Source of the DNA: an uncultured Bermanella sp.
GTDB lineage: Bacteria; Pseudomonadota; Gammaproteobacteria; Pseudomonadales; Oceanobacteraceae
Reading direction: 5' to 3'
Length of the DNA: 19,993 bases
Assembly: GCA_913054445.1 (NCBI GenBank)
Contig: CAJXIK010000006.1
Location: 1 to 19,993 of the forward strand
The notes under the pieces were generated by a model. That model was not told where the DNA came from. It ran no database searches and was given only the letters and a program-made list of their open reading frames with translations. Below, piece by piece: positions 6,779-14,112 of the stretch (within the stretch, counting starts at the first letter, position 1; each line of letters starts with the position of its first letter). Position numbers and translations under genes: made by a program.

Positions 6779-8377
6779 TTACATGCGGTAAACGTAGGAG
6801 CGTCCTTCTTGTGGCGGCTTAGTGGCCACTGCGGCGAGGCATAAACCCAAAATATCGCGGGTTTGCGCCGGCTCAATGACGCCGTCATCCCATAATCGAG
6901 AGGTGGCATAGTAAGCACCGCTCGCCCTGTCATAAATTTCTCGAGTTTCTGCTTCGAGGGTGGCTAAAGATTCAGGGGTGGCCTTGCGATTGACACTGGT
7001 GCGCGCTAATTCGGTGACCACGTTACAGGCAATGTCGGCGCTCATGGTGGCCACCAGCGAGTTAGGCCAAGCGAATAAGAAGTCGGGACGGAAACCACGG
7101 CCACACATGCCATAGTTACCGGCACCGTAAGAGCCGCCAATGACCACCGAAAGACGAGGTACTTTCGCGCAAGACATGGCATAAACCAGTTTGGCACTGT
7201 GCTTGGCAATGCCGCCCCGTTCGGCTTCTTTACCCACCATGAAACCGGGCACATTATGTAAGAATAACAACGGAATATTGCGCTGTTCACAGAGTTCAAT
7301 AAAGTGCGCCGCTTTCACCGAAGCATCTGAATTTAACGGGCCGTTATTACCGATAATCCCCAGCGGATAGCCGTGTAAATGCGCCGTCGCACAGACAATA
7401 CTCAGTCCCCACTGGGGCTTGAATTCTTGCAGGTCACTGTCGTCGACTAAGCGTGCCATTACCTCATGGACATCATAAGGGTGGCTCGGATCTTTACTGA
7501 GCACCCCTTGAATTTCGTCCATAGAATAAAGTGGGTCTTTAGGGGCTTGGGAGCGCTGATGGTTGGTGGATGTTCTGTTGAATCCAGCGACAATGCTGCG
7601 CAGGCGGGCGATGGCTTCTTGCTCGGTCTCGGCAATATAATCGGACACACCAGAAGTAGTGGTGTGCATTTCTGCGCCTCCCAATTCTTGTGCGGTGGCT
7701 TCTTCATTAATGGCCACCTTCACGATGGAGGGGCCGCCTAAATGAATGGTGGCGTTGTCTCGCACCATGACGGTTTCATCTGATAACGCTGGAATATACG
7801 CAGCCCCTGCGGTGCTCACACCAAATACCGCCGATATTTGCGGCAGGCCTAGAGATGACATATTGCATTGTCTAAAGAAAATATTACCGAAGTGATCGCG
7901 GTCAGGGAATACTCGGTCCCATTCGGGTAAATAGGCCCCGCCGCAATCGACTAAATAAAGACAGGGCAGTTTTAAATTTTCTGCAATTTCTTGCGCGCGC
8001 ACATGCTTTTTTACGGTTTCTGGATAATATGCGCCACCTTTTATGGTGGAGTCGTTAGCAATTATGACCACCTGTGTATCCTGCACAATACCAATGCCGG
8101 TTACTATGCCTGCACCATGCACACTGCCGCCGTATTGATCGTAAGCGGCTAATGTTGAAAATTCTAAGAAAGGCGTGCAGGGGTCAACTAATAAATCGAT
8201 GCGCTCTCTGGGCAGTAGTTTTTTACGTGCCCTTTGCCGTTGCAGTACTTTATCCCTACCGCCATCCACCACCGTGGATATACGTGTACGCAGTGTTGCG
8301 GCTAATGATTGATGGTATGCATAGTTTTCAAGATAAGTCGCAGAATTGACGTTGATTTTTGAGACAAATTTACTCAT
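6779..8377 (-). CDS. Acyl-CoA carboxylase beta subunit (carboxyltransferase), MccB/LiuB/AtuC-like but divergent
   Basis: The 532-aa product should transfer CO2 from biotin to an acyl-CoA. Both halves of the carboxyltransferase fold are present. The N half shows LPCLYLVDCGGAYLP (137-151), VFPDRDHFGNIFF (156-168) and oxyanion STAGAAY (188-194). The C half shows IGNNGPL (342-348), IPLLFLHNVPGFMVGKE (368-384) and IGGSYGAGNYGMCGRG (413-428). Length and FPDRDHFG match methylcrotonyl/geranyl-CoA carboxylases. After WPNS, the MGGEQAA block expected from family memory is replaced by MSADIACNVV (445-454), so substrate assignment is uncertain. It is first in the operon. A sigma70-like promoter lies about 100 bp upstream, and a 97-bp spacer separates it from the hydratase gene. 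Confidence 0.9.
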   Translation of the reverse strand: MSKFVSKINVNSATYLENYAYHQSLAATLRTRISTVVDGGRDKVLQRQRARKKLLPRERIDLLVDPCTPFLEFSTLAAYDQYGGSVHGAGIVTGIGIVQDTQVVIIANDSTIKGGAYYPETVKKHVRAQEIAENLKLPCLYLVDCGGAYLPEWDRVFPDRDHFGNIFFRQCNMSSLGLPQISAVFGVSTAGAAYIPALSDETVMVRDNATIHLGGPSIVKVAINEEATAQELGGAEMHTTTSGVSDYIAETEQEAIARLRSIVAGFNRTSTNHQRSQAPKDPLYSMDEIQGVLSKDPSHPYDVHEVMARLVDDSDLQEFKPQWGLSIVCATAHLHGYPLGIIGNNGPLNSDASVKAAHFIELCEQRNIPLLFLHNVPGFMVGKEAERGGIAKHSAKLVYAMSCAKVPRLSVVIGGSYGAGNYGMCGRGFRPDFLFAWPNSLVATMSADIACNVVTELARTSVNRKATPESLATLEAETREIYDRASGAYYATSRLWDDGVIEPAQTRDILGLCLAAVATKPPQEGRSYVYRM

Positions 8378-8649
8378 ATAGAAACCTGCTAATCTAGTGT
8401 TAGCTTTCGTTAAGAGAGGTGTTTAGGCAGACAGAAAACGCGCTTTTCTAGCTACTTTAGATGATAAACTGGAAATTAATATATTATCAAAAAAAGCAAA
8501 TATCAAGCGATGAAACTGAAAAAATCCATAGATAAGAAAGCCTTAGGGATATTAAAAACGATTTTCCTGACCTGATTTGTCACTCGAGTTATCATGCTAA
8601 AGATCAGTATGGGAAAACAGACTTTTTATACTTTCCCCGACATTAAATA
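8378..8649. other. 272-bp divergent intergenic region between the catabolic operon and moxR
   Basis: It must carry the start signals for both the minus-strand catabolic operon and the plus-strand moxR operon. The minus-strand promoter is reasonably clear and is listed separately. For moxR, TTGTCA at 8577-8582 with AAAGAT 16 bp later is only a weak candidate. No palindrome typical of a MerR-type LiuR or TetR-type operator was seen. A 21-codon frame at 8510-8575 lacks a ribosome site and is not called. Confidence 0.4.
8478..8506 (-). promoter_or_regulatory. Sigma70-like promoter for the acyl-CoA carboxylase operon
   Basis: On the minus strand, TTGATA (8501-8506) is followed after exactly 17 bp by TATATT (8478-8483). 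The spacer contains a T7 run. The predicted start near 8471 would give a leader of about 93 nt before the carboxyltransferase ATG. The match is by eye only. Confidence 0.5.
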
Positions 8650-9576
8650 ATGGACATGAATATGGATGCCAAATTAGTTTCGATCTTAAACAGCCTAAAT
8701 CAGGTTATTTTAGGCAAGGAACACCCCATAAAACTGGCGTTGAGTTGTCTGTTGGCACAGGGGCACTTGCTGATCGAAGATCTGCCGGGTATGGGTAAGA
8801 CGACCTTGTCCCATGCACTGGCCAATGTGCTGGGGTTGCAATATCAACGCATCCAATTTACCAGCGACATGTTACCTGCCGATATCCTCGGCAGCAGTGT
8901 CTACCAAAAAGAATTACAAGGGGCGGCGGGGAAGTTTGTCTTTCATCAGGGGCCGGTTTTCTCTCAGCTGGTGTTGGCAGATGAGATTAACCGTGCCACC
9001 CCTAAAACCCAGAGTGCCTTGCTCGAAGCCATGGAAGAGCGGCAAATAAGTGTGGATGGGCAGACCTACCCGCTGCCGTCGCCGTTTTTTGTGATCGCGA
9101 CGCAAAACCCTCTGTCCCAGGCGGGCACCTTTCCTCTGCCCGAGTCCCAGCTGGATCGGTTTCTCATGCGCATAGAGCTGGGTTATCCGGCTGCGGTTGC
9201 CGAGCGCCAGCTGCTGGAGGGAAAAAATCGCCACGCCAGAGAGCTGTCGGCGTTACTTAATTTACATGAGCTACAGCAGTTGCAGTTATCGGTGCGCCAG
9301 GTACAAGCCAGCCGCGCCCTGTTGGATTATATTCAGCGCCTGCTGGCGGCGACCCGCGAGCACCCGTCGCTACGTTATGGCTTATCGCCGCGGGCCGCAC
9401 TGGCGTTGCTTAATAGCGCCAAGAGTTGGGCCTTACTGCATGATCGACAACATGTGTTACCCGATGATGTGCAGGCGGTGTTTTTGGCTGTGGTGGAGCA
9501 TAGGCTCATACCTGCCATGCAGGATCAGAGCGCGGGAGTGTGCCAAAAAATTCTCGAAGACGTCAGCGTGCTGTGA
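8650..9576 (+). CDS. MoxR-family AAA+ ATPase
   Basis: A 308-aa AAA+ ATPase thought to act as a chaperone or remodelling factor for partner proteins encoded next to it. Walker A is GMGKTT (47-52), Walker B LVLADE with D111-E112 followed by INRATPKTQ, and sensor 1 ATQNP (150-154). The AAA lid follows, with LRYGLSPRAA near 241-250. The layout moxR - DUF58 - transglutaminase-like is a well-known conserved operon. The next gene starts inside or just at its stop codon, so the three are co-expressed. Three in-frame ATGs (8650, 8656, 8662) lie close together and none has a clear ribosome site, so the exact start is uncertain by a few residues. A dead partial copy lies at 2344-2535. Confidence 0.93.
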   Translation: MDMNMDAKLVSILNSLNQVILGKEHPIKLALSCLLAQGHLLIEDLPGMGKTTLSHALANVLGLQYQRIQFTSDMLPADILGSSVYQKELQGAAGKFVFHQGPVFSQLVLADEINRATPKTQSALLEAMEERQISVDGQTYPLPSPFFVIATQNPLSQAGTFPLPESQLDRFLMRIELGYPAAVAERQLLEGKNRHARELSALLNLHELQQLQLSVRQVQASRALLDYIQRLLAATREHPSLRYGLSPRAALALLNSAKSWALLHDRQHVLPDDVQAVFLAVVEHRLIPAMQDQSAGVCQKILEDVSVL

Positions 9577-10553
9577 ACAAACACGGGCTCAAACAAGGCT
9601 ACCGCGCGTGGATAGACAGGCGCTCGCCCATGGCAAGAAGCGTTAAGCTGACGCAGCAACGCATCTATATTATTCCCAATAAAAGTGGCCTGCTGTTCTT
9701 GCTGTTGGTGTCTTTACTGTTTGTGAATGGGGTGAACTATCAGAATAACCTCATCTTTAGTTTTAGTGTTTTACTGCTGAGCATCTTCATCACCGGCATC
9801 GTGGTGAGCTATCAAAACATGGCCGGTTTAGTGATTTCGGCGGGCCATGGCGAGGCGGTGTTCAGCGCTGACACGACTCGGCTGCACCTCGCCATCGAGC
9901 ACGGCTCAAAGAAGAGCAAAGACGGCCTAAGGTTGGGTTTCGAGCGCAGCACTAGCCAGTTGTTGCCGCCGCTCAGCAGCAAACGCCCGCTAACGCTGAA
10001 TTTCAAGAGCGGCGCGAGGGGTTACCTGTCGGTGCCGAGAATCACCCTCTACAGCGTCTATCCGTTGGGGCTCTTCACCTGCTGGACTTGGATAAGGCTC
10101 GACTTCGATGGGGTAGTATACCCAAGGCCATGCTACGTACCCTACCAGTATGTGGGGCACAGCGATGCTGCCATGGACGCCGCCCAGCCGCTTGTGCACA
10201 GTGGTGTGGATGACTTTCGCGGTTTTCGCCGCTATCAAGCGGGGGACTCGTTAAAACACGTGGCTTGGCGTCAATTTGCCAAGACTAACCAGCTCTTGAC
10301 CAAGGAGTTTGAACAGCCCCAAGCAGCGGGGCATTGGCTGGACTGGCAGGCCTTAGCCGGTTATACAAACGAGCAGCGTCTGCAAATTTTATGTGGCTGG
10401 GTGGTGCGCTCCCATGAAGAAAATCGTGAATACGGTTTAGTGTTGCCCGGCTTAAAGATCGCGCTGGGCCGTGGCGACTCGCAGCGGCAGGCTTGTCTGC
10501 GCGCCTTGGCCCTGCACGGCCTAGCGGTTAAATCCCAAGTGGGTCGGCTATGA
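9573..10553 (+). CDS. DUF58 domain membrane-anchored protein
   Basis: With the GTG at 9573 the product is 326 aa. Two adjacent membrane segments (about 38-54 and 60-79) precede a soluble region. The DUF58 core motif is at about 213-232: DDFRGFRRYQAGDSLKHVAW, followed by a basic stretch. DUF58 proteins are regular partners of MoxR ATPases; some carry a divergent VWA-like fold, and the function is not settled. I chose the GTG at 9573 because it overlaps the moxR stop as GTGA and keeps YRAWIDRRSP, a segment that family members share just before the QQRIYIIPN stretch. An earlier in-frame GTG at 9540 and a later ATG at 9630 are alternatives; the ATG would cut that segment. The stop overlaps the next ATG by 4 bp. 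Confidence 0.87.
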   Translation: MNKHGLKQGYRAWIDRRSPMARSVKLTQQRIYIIPNKSGLLFLLLVSLLFVNGVNYQNNLIFSFSVLLLSIFITGIVVSYQNMAGLVISAGHGEAVFSADTTRLHLAIEHGSKKSKDGLRLGFERSTSQLLPPLSSKRPLTLNFKSGARGYLSVPRITLYSVYPLGLFTCWTWIRLDFDGVVYPRPCYVPYQYVGHSDAAMDAAQPLVHSGVDDFRGFRRYQAGDSLKHVAWRQFAKTNQLLTKEFEQPQAAGHWLDWQALAGYTNEQRLQILCGWVVRSHEENREYGLVLPGLKIALGRGDSQRQACLRALALHGLAVKSQVGRL

Positions 10554-12526
10554 AGGCCACTAGCCTACACAGCCACGCCCTAGGCTATTTGGCAGTGAGC
10601 CTAATACTGACCTTACATATGCACTTAGATAGGCTGCCCATCTGGCTCTCGTTGGCGGCGGCAGGTAGCCTGCTGTGGCGTCTTGGCATTCATCTGGGAC
10701 GGGTCGCCAGCCCCCACTGGGCCGTAAAGGGCGCACTGGTGCTGGCGGGTTGCACGGCTATTTTTTTAACCTATGGCCGAGAACTGAGCATCGAAAGCAT
10801 GGTGTCGTTATTGGTGGCGGGTTGCGCCTTGAAGCCACTGGAGGTCGACAAGCAAGCCGACAGCCATATTTTGATTTTTTTGTGTTATCTGTTGATCGGC
10901 CTGCATTTCCTCTTCGAGCAGGGGCCGCTGGATTACCTGTGGGGGGTGTGCGTCTTGCTGGTGGTGCTCAGCAGCCAGATTAGGGTTCATCAGGCGCTGC
11001 CCACTCAGAATGATGCTGGTGCCAGCAACGATGCGCACTGGCAGGCGCTCTCATTATTTTTAAAATCCTTGCCCTTAGCCGTCTTGTTGTTTTTTGTATT
11101 GCCCCGCCTAGGGCCGTTGTGGGTGTTAAATATACCCACGCAGGATGGGGTGATTGGGCTTGCGGATAGCATGTCCCCCGGGCAAATTGCCGAGCTGGGT
11201 AAGAGTGATGAATTGGCCTTTAGGGTGCGTTTTCACTCGCCGGTTCCGGCCATGGAAGAGCAATACTGGCGCGCCCTCATATTGGATTATTTCGATGGGG
11301 AAACCTGGCGGCAGCGCTATCGGCCCCACGTCGATTGGCAGCCAGCGGCCCTCGCTAAGCCGGAAGCGCACCATAAAACAGCCCAGTACGAGGTTTTATT
11401 ACAGCCTCACGATCAAACGTGGTTGTTCTCCCTAGGAGTGGCCAGCTCGGCAACGCCCGGGATCGGCGTCAGCGACGATGCCCGCCTCGTGGCAAAAAAA
11501 GCCATACATGGCCAGATGCAGTATGACGCCAGCTCTAACCTGTCTGCTGCCATGCAGCGCAGTGGCTTGTCGGCCCGCGCTCGGCGTCATTACCTGCAAC
11601 TGCCCAGCGGCGTTAACCCGCGCAGTCGCGAATTCGCGCAGACCCTTAAGAGCCAGTTTCCCCATATCGGCGACTTCAGCCGTGCCTTACAAGGCTACTT
11701 TAATGGCTCGCCATTTTTTTACACCCTCAACCCCGGCAAGCTCACCAGTGGCAATACCATAGACGAGTTTTTGTTCGACTCCCGCCAAGGCTTCTGTGCG
11801 CATTACGCGGGCAGCCTCGTGTATTTAATGCGTTCTGTGGGCGTGCCCGCCCGAGTGGTGTTGGGGTATCTGGGCATGGAAGAAAATCCGCTGGCCAACT
11901 ATTACTCTGTCTATCAATACAACGCCCATGCTTGGGCAGAAATATGGTGGCCGGGGCGCGGCTGGGTGAGAATCGACCCCACGGCGTGGGTGGCACCCGA
12001 ACGCATAAAGCAAGGGCTGGAAGAGGCGGTGCAGCGTGACTTCGTGGGATTTTCGTCCGACTCCCCCTGGTTAAACGCCATGCGTCACCGCCTCAATGCC
12101 CTCAACTATCACTGGAATGACTGGATGCTCAACTATAAAGGGGCGGCCCAGCAACGGCTCATGCAGCGCTTTTTTGGCGATCGCAGCGCGGGTGAATTAA
12201 TCCTGCTAGTGCTGGCCTGCTTGTTTGCAAGCGTGGCCATGGGCTTGGTCTTCATGTTTTTGGATGTTAGGCGGGAAACCTTAAGCAAAGAGCAAAAACT
12301 GCTGATGTTCTATCGGCTGAAACTGCAAAAAATGGGTGTTCAGTTGCATGCAGGCAGCAGCCTAGCAGAACTCAGCCAGCTGGCCACGGCCGCCAACCCC
12401 CATTTGCAAGCCGAAATCGATGCCATAAGGCTCGCCTTCGAGCGTGCATTGTATGTGAATCCAGATAGCCGCATGACGGCGAGTGAAGTAAAGGCATTGA
12501 AAAAAGCCATCAAGCTCATGGCGTGA
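10550..12526 (+). CDS. tgpA: TgpA-like membrane transglutaminase/protease-like protein (DUF3488 + transglutaminase core)
   Basis: A 658-aa protein. About six hydrophobic segments occupy residues 10-190 (TgpA N-terminal domain). A periplasmic region carries a transglutaminase-like core, one more membrane segment lies at about 548-571, and a cytosolic tail resembles DUF4129 (to 658). The catalytic triad is readable: C416 in QGFCAHYA, H460 in YNAHAWAE and D476 in VRIDPTAW. Pseudomonas aeruginosa TgpA has this architecture and sits in the same operon; it is reported as important for viability, though its substrate is not established. The ATG overlaps the DUF58 stop as ATGA, so translation is coupled. 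The gene is complete, with no sign of decay. Confidence 0.9.
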   Translation: MKATSLHSHALGYLAVSLILTLHMHLDRLPIWLSLAAAGSLLWRLGIHLGRVASPHWAVKGALVLAGCTAIFLTYGRELSIESMVSLLVAGCALKPLEVDKQADSHILIFLCYLLIGLHFLFEQGPLDYLWGVCVLLVVLSSQIRVHQALPTQNDAGASNDAHWQALSLFLKSLPLAVLLFFVLPRLGPLWVLNIPTQDGVIGLADSMSPGQIAELGKSDELAFRVRFHSPVPAMEEQYWRALILDYFDGETWRQRYRPHVDWQPAALAKPEAHHKTAQYEVLLQPHDQTWLFSLGVASSATPGIGVSDDARLVAKKAIHGQMQYDASSNLSAAMQRSGLSARARRHYLQLPSGVNPRSREFAQTLKSQFPHIGDFSRALQGYFNGSPFFYTLNPGKLTSGNTIDEFLFDSRQGFCAHYAGSLVYLMRSVGVPARVVLGYLGMEENPLANYYSVYQYNAHAWAEIWWPGRGWVRIDPTAWVAPERIKQGLEEAVQRDFVGFSSDSPWLNAMRHRLNALNYHWNDWMLNYKGAAQQRLMQRFFGDRSAGELILLVLACLFASVAMGLVFMFLDVRRETLSKEQKLLMFYRLKLQKMGVQLHAGSSLAELSQLATAANPHLQAEIDAIRLAFERALYVNPDSRMTASEVKALKKAIKLMA

Positions 12527-12586
12527 ACGTAACCGTGCAGCCCAGAGATGCCCTCAATGATGAGGCTTAGCGGCTAAGTTGGCTTA

Positions 12587-12698
12587 GAGCATCGTTGGAT
12601 ATCGTGCTTTTTTAGGGTATTCGAGGCATGGATGCCGAGGAAAGCCCTCATGGATGAGTCTACGGCGACCTAAAAAAGCACGGTATCCAACTATGTTC
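12587..12698. repeat. Long inverted-repeat element with nested CATGGATG hairpins (REP/MITE-like), copy 1
   Basis: The arm 12594-12616 pairs with 12669-12691 over 23 bp with one mismatch. After one unpaired position the stem continues outward with 12587-12592 against 12693-12698 (one G-T). The inner 52 nt contain two small hairpins, GGCATGGATGCC (12626-12635 region) and CTCATGGATGAG (12647-12658), both with a CATGGATG core, 22 bp apart. A related degenerate CCTCAATGATGAGG stretch lies just outside at 12552-12565. The element has no coding capacity and resembles non-autonomous repeated palindromes. A similar construction is at 19913-19985. Confidence 0.7.
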
Positions 12699-12795
12699 AG
12701 GCGGATTCCACAGGTTGAACTATGTGCTTATTTTAATGCATTTCGAAGTTGTAATCTCATGGTTAAAAAACACCCAGTGTCCCAAGTCGCTACCC

Positions 12796-12813
12796 CCTAG
12801 AACGAATTCTAGG
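12796..12813. promoter_or_regulatory. Palindrome upstream of arsM, possible operator
   Basis: CCTAGAA (12796-12802) and TTCTAGG (12807-12813) form a perfect 7-bp inverted repeat around CGAA. It lies 85 bp before the start codon, a place suited to a dimeric repressor or activator, or to a small hairpin. It does not look like a standard ArsR box, so the regulator is unknown. Confidence 0.35.
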
Positions 12814-12849
12814 TACAGTGGTCGTAGTAAAAATATTAAATTTTAATTT

Positions 12850-12880
12850 ATACATTTAACTCTCTATACATTAACTCTCT
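12850..12880 (+). repeat. Tandem direct repeat in the arsM leader/promoter
   Basis: ATACATTTAACTCTCT (12850-12865) is followed directly by ATACATTAACTCTCT (12866-12880), identical except for one missing T. It ends 17 bp before the ATG. Each unit contains a TATACA box that could act as a -10 hexamer, but no good -35 is spaced correctly. It could be two half-sites for a regulator or a recent slippage duplication. Confidence 0.6.
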
Positions 12881-12897
12881 TAGTACAGGTCGTATTC

Positions 12898-13938
12898 ATG
12901 CTGGAATCGGTAAAAGATTATTATGGGCAGGTATTGCAAAGTTCAGACGATTTACAAACCAACGCTTGTTGCACCGACGAAGGCATGCCCGAATTTTTAA
13001 AGCCTATCTTGTCGCAGGTACACGATGAAGTACTGATGCGTTATTACGGTTGTGGCCTAGTGTTACCCGAGCAATTGGCGGGCTTAAAAATATTAGACCT
13101 CGGCTGTGGTGCGGGCCGTGATGTCTACGCTTTATCGAGCATGGTGGGGGCAGAAGGCCTAGTGGTGGGCCTCGATATGACTTCCGAACAATTGGCGGTG
13201 GCCCGTGAATATCAGGATTACCACGCGCAAATATTTGGCTTCGCAGAATCCAACGTGCAGTTTATTGAGGGGGACATAGATAAACTAGATGAGTTGCCCT
13301 TCGAGGCGGGTTTTTTCGATCTGATCGTGTCAAATTGTGTCATTAACCTCGTGCAGGACAAGCAATCTGTGCTGGCGCAAGCTCATCGCCTGCTGAAGCC
13401 CGGCGGAGAAATGTACTTTTCCGATGTTTACTGTGATCGACGCATTCCAGCAGAACTTGTGCAAGACGAGGTCTTGTATGGCGAGTGTCTCAGTGGCGCG
13501 CTGTACTGGCGTGATTTTCTGGCATTTAGCCAGGCGGCCGGGTTTGCCGACCCAAGGCTAGTGAAGGACAGAATCTTAACCATAGAAAACGCCAAGCTAG
13601 AACAAAAAATAGGCCACATGACGTTTTACAGCGCCACCTATCGCCTGTTTAAAATAGCCGAACTGGAAGGGGCCTGTGAAGATTATGGCCAGGCCGTCAT
13701 GTACAAGGGCAGCATCGAGCACCACCCTCACTTCTTTGCGCTAGATGCGCATCACAAGATTGAAACTGGCAAAGTGTTTTCCGTGTGTGGCAATAGCTAC
13801 CGTATGTTGCAACAAACCCGCTTCAAGCAACACTTCGAATTTTACGGCAGCTGGGATACCCACTACGGTATCTATCCTGACTGCGGCACTCTCATGCCAT
13901 TTAAGGCGGCCGATGGTGCAGGCGTGGCCTGCTGCTGA
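12898..13938 (+). CDS. arsM: Arsenite S-adenosylmethionine methyltransferase, arsenosugar-pathway ArsM type
   Basis: A 346-aa SAM-dependent methyltransferase expected to methylate trivalent arsenic in the cytosol. The SAM site is LDLGCGAGRD (66-75), with D93 in GLDMT. Arsenic-binding cysteines typical of ArsM are present: C24-C25 (TNACCTDE), C147 in VSNCVINL and C197 in GECLSGALYW. The segments YYGCGLVLPE (49-58), GEMYFSDVYCDRRIPA and the long C-terminal part with CEDYGQAVMYKGS (260-272) resemble ArsM proteins paired with the radical-SAM enzyme ArsS in arsenosugar synthesis. No arsS gene is in this window. The C-terminus ends in a Cys pair (345-346). ATG at 12898 follows a weak ACAGG. Identification rests on remembered family motifs; other small-molecule methylation is possible but less likely. 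Confidence 0.8.
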   Translation: MLESVKDYYGQVLQSSDDLQTNACCTDEGMPEFLKPILSQVHDEVLMRYYGCGLVLPEQLAGLKILDLGCGAGRDVYALSSMVGAEGLVVGLDMTSEQLAVAREYQDYHAQIFGFAESNVQFIEGDIDKLDELPFEAGFFDLIVSNCVINLVQDKQSVLAQAHRLLKPGGEMYFSDVYCDRRIPAELVQDEVLYGECLSGALYWRDFLAFSQAAGFADPRLVKDRILTIENAKLEQKIGHMTFYSATYRLFKIAELEGACEDYGQAVMYKGSIEHHPHFFALDAHHKIETGKVFSVCGNSYRMLQQTRFKQHFEFYGSWDTHYGIYPDCGTLMPFKAADGAGVACC

Positions 13939-14098
13939 GCGCTGAGATTATCTTCATCACGGGGTAGGTGAAGCCGAACTCTGATAGGGAGGGTTTTCGC
14001 CTTTAATTGACGTTTTTGAGTGGTCAAACCGGTTAGCTCATTGATAATCCATCGATATAGGTTTTAATGGGTAGATAGCGTATGGAAAAAACACCCTC

Positions 14099-14107
14099 AG
14101 GAGGAGG
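14099..14107 (+). promoter_or_regulatory. Strong Shine-Dalgarno before the YRG-repeat gene
   Basis: AGGAGGAGG ends 5 nt before the ATG at 14113. It is by far the best ribosome site in the window, fixes that start codon and suggests efficient translation. Confidence 0.85.
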
Positions 14108-14112
14108 ACTGG

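Larger units (their letters stand above)
12527..12897. other. 371-bp gap: repeat element followed by the arsM control region
   Basis: The left part (12540-12700) holds short palindromes and the long inverted-repeat element listed below. The right part holds a 7-bp palindrome (12796-12813), an AT-rich tract (12829-12850) and a tandem repeat (12850-12880) just before the methyltransferase gene. No clear T-tailed terminator for the tgpA operon was seen; the long inverted repeat may serve that role. No coding frame is supported. Confidence 0.6.

Noticed and set aside
2654..8377. Naming the operon firmly as liu (leucine) or atu (terpene)
   Set aside because: Both pathways use the same enzyme families in the same gene set. 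The substrate-deciding residues could not be checked without alignment, so gene symbols were left blank.
8510..8575. 21-codon frame starting ATGAAACTG in the divergent region before moxR
   Set aside because: No ribosome site, AT-driven Lys/Ile composition, and it lies next to the proposed operon promoter; no evidence of translation.
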